NCBI GenBank assembly: GCA_934167135.1 | Contig: CAKPKI010000022.1 | Coordinates: 1-19,417, forward strand | DNA length: 19,417 nucleotides | Source: an uncultured Clostridia bacterium | Lineage (GTDB): Bacteria > Bacillota > Clostridia > TANB77 > CAG-508 | Direction: 5' to 3' | In this document: piece after piece, positions 14,043 to 19,417 of the stretch | Numbering within the stretch: position 1 is the first letter of the stretch | How the letters are laid out: each line of letters starts with the position of its first letter | Program-made: the position numbers and the translations under genes | The notes under the pieces: generated by a model | What the model saw: only the letters and a program-made list of their open reading frames with translations | Told to the model about the DNA's origin: nothing | Databases searched by the model: none

Positions 14043-14076
14043 TGCACAGCTCTACCACGCTGTGTATTCTTTTTTT
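14043..14076 (+). terminator. Terminator of the 43-aa gene
   Basis: TGCACAGC (14043-14050) pairs with GCTGTGTA (14059-14066, one G-T pair) around eight bases, followed by TTCTTTTTTT. A textbook intrinsic terminator. Confidence 0.88.
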
Positions 14077-14080
14077 GCAT

Positions 14081-14152
14081 AAAAAAAGACTAAGTGCTAC
14101 CACACACTTAGACAATTTACCCACAACATTTTATTGTCGTTTAACTTAAGTT
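14081..14152 (-). ncRNA. Candidate 72-nt small RNA made of hairpins
   Basis: A near-perfect promoter (14159-14187) would start a transcript at about 14152 that ends at an intrinsic terminator near 14081. The RNA contains most of the palindrome TTTAACTTAAGTTAAA (14140-14155), a hairpin GACAAT/ATTGTC (14111-14116 with 14133-14138), and the terminator stem CTAAGTG/CACTTAG (14090-14096 with 14105-14111) followed by TCTTTTTTT. It contains a ten-codon reading frame (ATGTTGTGGGTAAATTGTC...) with no ribosome site. It converges head-on with the 43-aa gene, their U-tracts being about five bases apart. It may be a regulatory RNA or the attenuated leader of a gene lost here. Confidence 0.5.
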
Positions 14153-14158
14153 AAATAT

Positions 14159-14187
14159 AGTATACTACTTTTTTTAGTATATGTCAA
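14159..14187 (-). promoter_or_regulatory. Strong promoter overlaid by an inverted repeat
   Basis: On the minus strand TTGACA (14182-14187) and TATACT (14159-14164) are 17 bases apart. The spacer and -10 box carry a perfect inverted repeat TATACTA-N7-TAGTATA (14161-14167 and 14175-14181). A second perfect palindrome of 16 bp sits at 14140-14155 around the start site. This is the layout of a tightly repressed promoter. Confidence 0.7.
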
Positions 14188-14197
14188 ACAATTTTGA

Positions 14198-14263
14198 AAT
14201 ATACCAGTAAAAAAGGTAAATTTTTTTGAAGTTTCTTTTATTACCTTTTTATATGGTAATATT
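14198..14263. repeat. Imperfect 24-bp inverted repeat beside the intron remnant
   Basis: AATATACCAGTAAAAAAGGT (from 14198) is matched in inverted orientation by ATTACCTTTTTATATGGTAA (from 14240) with a few mismatches, around an 18-base spacer. It lies at the broken inner end of the group II intron and overlaps the end of its reading frame. It may be the footprint of a later insertion or deletion, or a terminator-like structure. Confidence 0.4.
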
Positions 14264-14311
14264 TGGCAATATGCGTAGTTGTTCTATTTTTGCACTTTTT
14301 AGATTGCCCAT
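14249..14311 (-). pseudogene. Remnant start of a group II intron-encoded reverse transcriptase
   Basis: Downstream of the intron RNA an ATG at 14311 opens MGNLKSAKIEQLRILPNITI and stops after 20 codons. Intron-encoded proteins of this type begin with a similar short basic segment (xxAKxxxLR) before the reverse transcriptase domain, which is entirely missing here. The match is short, so this is a probable, not certain, gene stub. Confidence 0.4.
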
Positions 14312-14740
14312 TAGGATACGCCTAACCTCTCCTCTTTATATACATTCTGATTTATTACAAAAGATTTCAAAACTTCCATAGTCTTATAAATTGTTTGGTC
14401 CTTCAGTATTTTTACCTACTATGACCTCTGCTGACTTCCTATAATTCGTTGTTACTACTTATTCGCTTATAGGACCTCACGGGATAAACCATAACTCTTT
14501 CCTCGTTTACTCTCTTGATTTACGCATTAGATTTCCGTTTGTCTTTCGGACTTTGTTGTGTTCAGGCAACTTATCCATCTGATGCGCCTTAATATCAAGT
14601 TTTTGTTCATAGAGCCACGATTTCGCTATTGCTTCTTTTCACACTCCATTACTGGTTTATGCTTTGCAAGTTGCTATCGAGTTCGCGACAAATACGCCTC
14701 TTGGGACTTTCACCCTAGATTTATGACATGCCCGTCATAC
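14264..14740 (-). mobile_element. 5' fragment of a group II intron (degraded)
   Basis: On the minus strand the element starts GTATGACGGGCATGTC, a GUGYG-like 5' end, followed by AGGGTGAAAGTCCC, the typical bacterial group II hallmark near the 5' end. Further domain I pieces follow: GTCGCGAACTCGATAGCAA, CATAAACCAGTAATGGAGTG, ATGCGTAAATC, GTTATGGTTTATCCCGTGAGG and GAAGGACCAAACAATTTA. Then comes the start of an encoded protein that breaks off. The reverse transcriptase and the catalytic domain V (AGC triad, GAAA-loop hairpin) are not found before the next gene, so the intron cannot splice or move by itself. Its GC is higher than the surroundings. It begins three bases after the terminator hairpin of the superoxide dismutase gene, which recalls class C introns that insert behind terminators, but class is unsure. 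The inner border is approximate. Confidence 0.75.
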
Positions 14741-14743
14741 TGA

Positions 14744-14778
14744 ATATAGCCATTTAATAAACAGTTAAGTGGCTATAT
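14744..14778 (-). terminator. Terminator hairpin of the superoxide dismutase gene
   Basis: On the minus strand ATATAGCCA (14778-14770) pairs with TGGCTATAT (14752-14744) around 17 bases. The 5' arm codes for the last residues of the protein and the stop codon is in the loop. The expected T-tract is missing because the intron fragment starts right after the stem (TCA then GTATG), so efficiency may be reduced. Confidence 0.65.
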
Positions 14779-15358
14779 CTTTAAATCTTCTATTCACTTC
14801 ATTCCAATTTACAATATTCCAAAAAGCATTAATGTAATCAGGTCTTTTAGTTTTATATTGCAAAAAATATGAATGTTCCCACATATCTAAAACAAGCAAT
14901 GGTTTACATCCCCATAATGTTAAATTTTGATGTTTTTCACACTGTAAAATTTCTAATTTACAAAAATCTGGTACCCATACTAGTAGATTCCATCCAGAAG
15001 CTTCCACAACCTTGCTACTTTCTGTGAATTGTTCTTTAAATATTTCATAACTTCCAAAATCTTTAATTATTTGTTCCATTAATTCATTATTTGGACTTGT
15101 TGGAATAGCTGGTCCCATATTCTCAAAAAATAGCTCATGTAATATCACGCCAGAGCCAAAAAAACTTAAATCCTTTTCTAAGCATTTTATGCTTGAAAAA
15201 TCATTTGTTTTTCTTGCTTTCTCTAACTTTGCTTGTGTTTTATTTGTATTATCTACATATCCTTTATATAAAATATTATAATGTATATCTAATGTTTCTT
15301 GATTGTAATATGGTTCTAATGCATTTAATGGATATGGTAATTCTTTCATTTTTATCAT
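14765..15358 (-). CDS. Divergent Fe/Mn superoxide dismutase
   Basis: Converts superoxide to oxygen and hydrogen peroxide. The frame opens at 15376, but AGAGGAGG lies seven bases before the ATG at 15358 (197 aa). All four metal ligands are in place: H26 (LDIHYNILYKGYV), H74 (GSGVILHELFFEN), D158 and H162 (VLDMWEHSYFLQYK). Y34 of the second shell is kept, and Q144 (EKHQNLTLWG) sits where Mn enzymes have their active-site Gln. It is divergent: the usual HHxKHH run is HYNILY, the GGxxNH motif is GVILHE, and W128 VPDFCKLEILQCEK replaces the standard loop. Cytoplasmic, no signal peptide. Similar divergent members occur in spore formers. Activity is likely but metal choice is a guess. TATAAT at 15379-15384 is its probable -10 box; no good -35 box is seen, so it may need an activator or another sigma factor. 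Confidence 0.85.
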   Translation of the reverse strand: MIKMKELPYPLNALEPYYNQETLDIHYNILYKGYVDNTNKTQAKLEKARKTNDFSSIKCLEKDLSFFGSGVILHELFFENMGPAIPTSPNNELMEQIIKDFGSYEIFKEQFTESSKVVEASGWNLLVWVPDFCKLEILQCEKHQNLTLWGCKPLLVLDMWEHSYFLQYKTKRPDYINAFWNIVNWNEVNRRFKDIAT

Positions 15359-15393
15359 TGTGCTTCCTCCTCTCATCTATTATATTGATATTA

Positions 15394-15427
15394 AAAAAAT
15401 TCATACCTTTTAAAGTATGAATTTTTT
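15394..15427. terminator. Bidirectional terminator of the sigma operon
   Basis: AAAAAATTCATAC (15394-15406) pairs over 13 bp with GTATGAATTTTTT (15415-15427), loop eight bases, A and T runs on both sides. It lies just after the stop at 15431 and separates the sigma operon from the superoxide dismutase gene. Confidence 0.85.
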
Positions 15428-15430
15428 GTT

Positions 15431-16228
15431 TTATTCATCATTTTCACTTACATTTATTACATCTTTTGCTTTTCCAGCATTAACACTTTTCATAGAAGTA
15501 GCATTAGTTAATTGATATTTACTATATTTGTAATTATCATTTACTTTCACATTAACTGTAGTTCTATAATAATCAAATCCTTCCAAATTATTATCAATTA
15601 TTTCTGAATCTGGTATGTATGCATATGTATATGTAATTTTATATTCATCATCTTTTACATATTCTTGGTTTTCTATTTTTATAAAATATGCAGAATGATT
15701 TTCATCACTAGCTTCTTTATATTCATAAGCATCTTTATTTTTATTATACTTTAGTAATGAAAATTTTGACTCAATTATGTCACTTTTGTCTTCTCCAAAA
15801 AGTTCTTTTATTGCAGTATCAATTTCGTCTTTTTTATAATTTATATTATCAGATTCTACATTTGCTATCTTTATATAGTCAGAAGCAATATCTAATTTTA
15901 ATCCCTTATAAAAATCATCAGATTTTTTTACATTTCCTTTGCCTTCGTCTTCTGGATAGTTAAAGAATGAAACACATCCTAAAAAATAGCCTAATTTTTT
16001 ATCACTTATATCAATTTTCTTTTGTTCTTTTACTGTTTCTGTATTTTCAGCATTATTTTCTCTTACATTAGTATTTGTATTTTCAACATTACTTTCTTTT
16101 ACACTAGTATTTGTAATTTCTTTTTCTGTATCTGATTTCATAAACATATATGTTGCACCTACTGCTATTGCAGCAACTACTACTAATAATATAATTACTG
16201 TTCCTATACTTAATTTCTTTTTTTCCAT
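15431..16228 (-). CDS. Membrane-anchored protein of unknown function, fourth gene of the sigma operon
   Basis: A 265-aa protein with a membrane helix at about 8-30 (LSIGTVIILLVVVAAIAVGA) and no lipobox. A Thr/Asn/Glu-rich stalk with near repeats (ESNVENTNTNVRENNAENTE) runs to about 68. The outer domain (about 72-265) is unrecognised; it includes a hydrophobic KKLGYFLGCVSFFNYPEDEG stretch, a segment KDEIDTAIKELFGE, and strands YKITYTYAYIPD and YRTTVNVKVND. Its first 30 residues are clearly related to those of the preceding gene, suggesting shared origin of the anchor. It starts 15 bases after that gene, behind AAGGGGGG. Likely an output or sensor component of the sigma/anti-sigma system, function unknown. 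Confidence 0.75.
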   Translation of the reverse strand: MEKKKLSIGTVIILLVVVAAIAVGATYMFMKSDTEKEITNTSVKESNVENTNTNVRENNAENTETVKEQKKIDISDKKLGYFLGCVSFFNYPEDEGKGNVKKSDDFYKGLKLDIASDYIKIANVESDNINYKKDEIDTAIKELFGEDKSDIIESKFSLLKYNKNKDAYEYKEASDENHSAYFIKIENQEYVKDDEYKITYTYAYIPDSEIIDNNLEGFDYYRTTVNVKVNDNYKYSKYQLTNATSMKSVNAGKAKDVINVSENDE

Positions 16229-16243
16229 TGTTATCTTCCCCCC

Positions 16244-17146
16244 TTATTTACTAACATTAACTTCTAAATTAGTTTTTCCATCAATTTTTCCTTTGTTATA
16301 TTTTAGAATACTTAGTTGGCTTCCTTCATATTGTGGAATTTTTATTAAAATTTCCATTATTCCGTCATTATCTAAATCTATATAATCTACATCTTTTAGT
16401 GATAAGAATACTTTACTAGACTCTTCTTTTATATCTCCCCAAAAACCATTTTTTAGTATTGCTAAATCAGCTACTTTTTTATAATTACTATCAAGTAACG
16501 CTATTCCAGAAGATGCTTCTGGTTCGCCATCTCCAATTTCTCCTTCTTTGTAGTCAACTGTATAACATACTATGTATTCTTCTTTTCCATCACCATCTAA
16601 GTCAATCTTATTTATTTCTACACTTGAGTAATCAGCCATTTCTTCTAATTCTTTTGGCAATTCTTTTATTGTTCTATATGTTCTAGGTAATGCATCTGTC
16701 TTTTTTGAAATAGCTATTTTACTAACATTTTCTACACAAGATTCACCTTCTGTTGTTTGCTCTCCAAATGTTCCAGTTTTTTCTCCAACATATTTTCCAT
16801 TCTCGTAATTATAATATTTAGTATTATATTTTGTATTTGCTTCATTAGTTATTTTCATATCAGAAAGATTTTGTACTCCTGTTTTATTTTCAATTTCTCT
16901 ACCTTCATACAAAATAAAATATTTGTCTTCTGAATCTGTTTTATTTTCTGTGTTATTTTTTTGTGTTTCTGAATTTGCTACATCTGATTCTTCTGAAATA
17001 TCTGAATTGTTAGTTTTTTCCTCTACTCCATTAGAATTTGTGTTTTGTTTTTCTGTTTTTGTAATCATATAAGTTGCACCCACTGCTATTAATGCAACTA
17101 ATATTAATAATATAATTACTGTACTTACACTTATTTTATTTTTCAT
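16244..17146 (-). CDS. Membrane-anchored protein with FG-GAP/VCBS-like calcium loops
   Basis: A 300-aa protein with a membrane helix at about 7-28 (VSTVIILLILVALIAVGATY), a Glu/Asn/Ser-rich stalk to about 75, and an outer domain. Two loops at 182-190 (DLDGDGKEE) and 257-265 (DLDNDGIME) match the Asp-x-Asp-x-Asp-Gly calcium-binding loops of FG-GAP/VCBS repeats, each followed by a hydrophobic strand (YIVCYTVDY, ILIKIPQY). These usually form propeller blades that bind ligands or glycans; two loops make a partial propeller. It starts 12 bases after the anti-sigma gene, behind AGGGGG. Probably works outside the membrane with the other products of the operon; the ligand is unknown. Confidence 0.78.
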   Translation of the reverse strand: MKNKISVSTVIILLILVALIAVGATYMITKTEKQNTNSNGVEEKTNNSDISEESDVANSETQKNNTENKTDSEDKYFILYEGREIENKTGVQNLSDMKITNEANTKYNTKYYNYENGKYVGEKTGTFGEQTTEGESCVENVSKIAISKKTDALPRTYRTIKELPKELEEMADYSSVEINKIDLDGDGKEEYIVCYTVDYKEGEIGDGEPEASSGIALLDSNYKKVADLAILKNGFWGDIKEESSKVFLSLKDVDYIDLDNDGIMEILIKIPQYEGSQLSILKYNKGKIDGKTNLEVNVSK

Positions 17147-17158
17147 TCCATTTTCCCC

Positions 17159-18877
17159 CTATTTTATATCTTCTGCATTTTTATAAACTTGTCTTCCTAA
17201 ACTATAATGTAATGTTCTTACACCATTTACATTAGCATATAACAATTCTTCTTCTTTTCCATCTGAATACTTCAAAATAACTTTAAGACTAGAATTCTCC
17301 TCTTTTAGTGCAAATGTTCCAGAATTTAAAACCTTTCCATTATTATCTACTTGTTCAAATCTTCCAGTAGCACTAAGCACAAGTTTTACTTCCTTATTTT
17401 CGTCATTGTCTACATTAAAAGTTCTCCACCATTCGCCAACATATATTCTTCTAAGAGCTCCTATATCCGTGTTTTCAGCTGGTATATAACACTCATACAT
17501 TAATTGATTATTACGTGATATATGTGTTAATATTGTTTCTCCAAACATATTAGTTTGATACATAGCATATACAACAAAATTATCTGTATAAGTCATTTTT
17601 ATCATCGATTCACTTACTTGTTCATATTTTCCTTCTGCATTACCTTTATATGTTTTTCCTATTTTCGTTTCACTAAATGTTCCATCTTTTTTTAAATCCA
17701 ATTCAATTTCTATATCTTCACCATATATGTCAGATATTTGTGGTAGCAGTTCATTTCCTGTCATATATTCATATTCCCATTTACCAACAAATTTACTATT
17801 TACTTCTTGTGTTGGTTTCTCTGTACTTGGTTTTGATGAATCCTCTTTTTTATCTGTATCCGTTTTTCCTGTACTTACTCCTACATCCTCTGTTGTCTCT
17901 GCTTTAGAAATTATAACTGGTGTATTTAACTGTATTTGTTCAAATTTAGAACTTGTTCCATTATTCAACTTAAATGTTATTGTATTTTGATAAATATCAA
18001 TTTTGTTCATGTCTATATTAAATGTATCTTTTGGAAGTTTTGCATATGTAAATGTTGCTGTATATATTCCTGCACAATATTCTATATTTGAAATATCTAA
18101 ACATGTATTTCCTGTAACTTCTCCTAAGAACTTCTTTAATTCTTTTTCAGAAATCTTCTGAAGTGCTTCTTCTGCATCTTCTACTTCAATTGTTTTATTT
18201 TCAACATCAATTCTTAAAGTTGTAATTTCATCACCATTAGCTTCAAATATTTTTAATACTAATTTACCTTTAGATGTGTCATAATTTTTCAAATTCAATT
18301 CTTCTGTATATGTAGATTCATTATCTGCCTTTGAGCTAAGTTGTGAACACAATATTTTGTTTTCAGAATTGTATACTTCATATTTTAAAGGAACAACTTC
18401 ATCACTATTTTCTGCTTCTTTTTCTTTTATCGCTAATATTAGTTTAGCTTCTTTACCATTTATTTGTATCTTTTGAACTTGCATTACAATATTTTCTGTT
18501 AGATTGATTGTTTCATATGATATTGTTATATCTCTATCTGATAATATATCTGATTTATCATTATGTACTGTTTCATCTTTTGTTACTAAATGTTTAATCA
18601 TAAAAAATATGTTTTCATATCCCTGTGTTGTGGCATATATATTTCCACCGCCTAGTACTATTACTGCACATGCAGCTGTTGCTATAGTTCTTTTTACCCA
18701 AAGTTTCTTTGGTTTTATCTTTTGAGGTTCATTTATTTCATTCATATTCATATTAATTCCCCTCTCTTTTACTAAATTTATTGAATTATTAAATAAGTCA
18801 TCAATTTTTTCTGGTATATGTCCATCTTTAATTTTTGATTTTATGTACAAGTCTTTTTCTTCATCACTTTTATCCAT
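17159..18877 (-). CDS. Anti-sigma factor-like membrane protein (DUF4179 type) with two lipocalin-like domains
   Basis: A 572-aa protein whose gene overlaps the sigma factor gene by eight bases (ATGGATAA), the classic sigma/anti-sigma coupling. N-terminal cytoplasmic part 1-60 (IPEKIDDLFNNSINLVKERG) would bind the sigma factor; membrane helix at about 64-84; then a DUF4179-like outer domain to about 320 (ITISYETINLTENIVMQVQK onward). A Ser/Thr/Lys/Glu linker (325-361) leads to two related lipocalin-like modules at about 363-465 (KFVGKWEYEYMTGN, LDLKKDGTFSETKI) and 478-567 (IYVGEWWRTFNVDN, LVLSATGRFEQVD). Resembles RsiV-type anti-sigma factors in layout. Likely senses an outside signal and releases the sigma factor, perhaps by proteolysis. 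Ribosome site AAAGGGGGG. Confidence 0.85.
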   Translation of the reverse strand: MDKSDEEKDLYIKSKIKDGHIPEKIDDLFNNSINLVKERGINMNMNEINEPQKIKPKKLWVKRTIATAACAVIVLGGGNIYATTQGYENIFFMIKHLVTKDETVHNDKSDILSDRDITISYETINLTENIVMQVQKIQINGKEAKLILAIKEKEAENSDEVVPLKYEVYNSENKILCSQLSSKADNESTYTEELNLKNYDTSKGKLVLKIFEANGDEITTLRIDVENKTIEVEDAEEALQKISEKELKKFLGEVTGNTCLDISNIEYCAGIYTATFTYAKLPKDTFNIDMNKIDIYQNTITFKLNNGTSSKFEQIQLNTPVIISKAETTEDVGVSTGKTDTDKKEDSSKPSTEKPTQEVNSKFVGKWEYEYMTGNELLPQISDIYGEDIEIELDLKKDGTFSETKIGKTYKGNAEGKYEQVSESMIKMTYTDNFVVYAMYQTNMFGETILTHISRNNQLMYECYIPAENTDIGALRRIYVGEWWRTFNVDNDENKEVKLVLSATGRFEQVDNNGKVLNSGTFALKEENSSLKVILKYSDGKEEELLYANVNGVRTLHYSLGRQVYKNAEDIK

Positions 18878-19394
18878 CTTTTTCCCCCCTTTCCTTTTTT
18901 AAGATTTCATATAATTTTCCTCTTGCTCTTGATAACCTTGATTTTACTGTACCACTTGGAATATTTAATATTTCTGCTATTTCTTTAACAGATAATTCAT
19001 CATAGTAATAGAGTGTTACTATTAATCTTAAATCTGGTTCTATATTTTCAAGTATTTTCACAAGTTCATCTTCGCAATTATAAATGTCTTCTTTGGTTTC
19101 TTCATAATTTTCTGTTAGTTTTGTTGTAATATTAACAACTTTTTTGTTTTTATTAATTAGGTCATAACAGCAATTTACAATTATCCTTCTACTCCAGTAT
19201 TTAAACATTTCTTTGTTTTGTAATTTATCTATATTGCTGTACATCTTTATTAGTGCTTCTTGCAGAGCATCATATGCATCATCTTCATTTTTTAATATAA
19301 CTATTGCTGTTTTATACATTGATTCTTTATTTTGAATTATCACTCTGCTAAATGCCTCTTTATCTCCTGCCATGGCTTTTTCTAAATCTGACAT
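18870..19394 (-). CDS. ECF-type sigma-70 family RNA polymerase sigma factor
   Basis: A 174-aa ECF sigma factor. ATGs at 19400 and 19394 are possible; the first overlaps the AGGAGG, so 19394 (MSDLEKAMAGDKEAF), six bases away, is chosen. Region 2 is at about 10-85 (EDDAYDALQEALIKMYSNID and YWSRRIIVNCCYDLI), which binds the -10 element and core polymerase. Region 4 is at about 112-165 (ILENIEPDLRLIVTLYYYDE, then the helix-turn-helix ELSVKEIAEILNIPSGTVKS and RLSRARGKL), which reads the -35 element. It most resembles the SigV-like group paired with membrane anti-sigma factors, and the next gene encodes one. The promoter lies beyond the window, so autoregulation cannot be checked. Confidence 0.93.
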   Translation of the reverse strand: MSDLEKAMAGDKEAFSRVIIQNKESMYKTAIVILKNEDDAYDALQEALIKMYSNIDKLQNKEMFKYWSRRIIVNCCYDLINKNKKVVNITTKLTENYEETKEDIYNCEDELVKILENIEPDLRLIVTLYYYDELSVKEIAEILNIPSGTVKSRLSRARGKLYEILKKERGEKDG

Positions 19395-19417
19395 TTTCAT
19401 CCTCCTATTATTAAGAC

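Noticed and set aside
14558..14743. Plus-strand ORF of 61 aa across the intron remnant
   Set aside because: It has no ribosome site and lies antisense to group II intron RNA motifs, whose reading explains the sequence better.

Overview
The window is very AT-rich DNA (sample line 7021-7080 has 14 G+C in 60). It has strong AGGAGG-type ribosome binding sites, TTGACA/TATAAT-type promoters and intrinsic terminators. A gene that starts at 1001 and runs off the left edge looks like the sporulation phosphatase gene spoIIE. Together these point to a spore-forming, low-GC Firmicute, most likely a gut-type Clostridia lineage; genus cannot be told from this window.

Layout. 1-1001 (-): membrane half of SpoIIE. 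1306-2132 (+): two small Asn/Ser/Tyr-rich proteins of unknown role, followed by four hairpins in a row (2143-2310). 2336-4683: an island in which two unrecognised genes of clearly higher GC (about 48 percent in the lines counted) flank an AT-rich endolysin-type amidase that is translationally coupled to a 44-codon acidic ORF; each of the three units has its own consensus promoter. 4721-5236 (-): DUF1836 regulator. 5371-5470 (-): candidate small RNA. 5528-10964 (-): a four-gene envelope operon. 11195-13659 (-): a Zn/Cd-type P1B ATPase with its SmtB-like ArsR repressor. 13902-14033 (+): a 43-aa gene with its own promoter and terminator. 14081-14187 (-): a tiny RNA unit with dyad-rich promoter. 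About 14264-14740 (-): the 5' end of a degraded group II intron, directly behind the terminator hairpin of a divergent Fe/Mn superoxide dismutase gene (14765-15358). 15431-19394 (-): an ECF sigma factor / anti-sigma factor / two membrane-anchored proteins operon.

How the genes work together. The metal unit is the best understood: the repressor has the exact SmtB alpha-5 metal-ligand spacing, an operator-like TGAA-N6-TTCA dyad lies just after its promoter, and the exporter has the CPC plus Lys/Asp pair of Zn/Cd pumps. The sigma operon looks like an envelope-stress or signal-responsive module whose anti-sigma factor carries two lipocalin-like sensor domains outside the cell.

The most unusual part is the four-gene operon 5528-10964. 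Two of its proteins have an identical N-terminal zinc ribbon (C3, C6, C17, C20) in front of one membrane helix; one of these carries an HExxH metallopeptidase outside, the other a PsbP/DcrB-like domain. Between them lie a secreted HtrA-like protein whose catalytic His and Ser positions are Asn and Gln, and a membrane protein with three PsbP/DcrB-like modules. I know of no described system with this composition.
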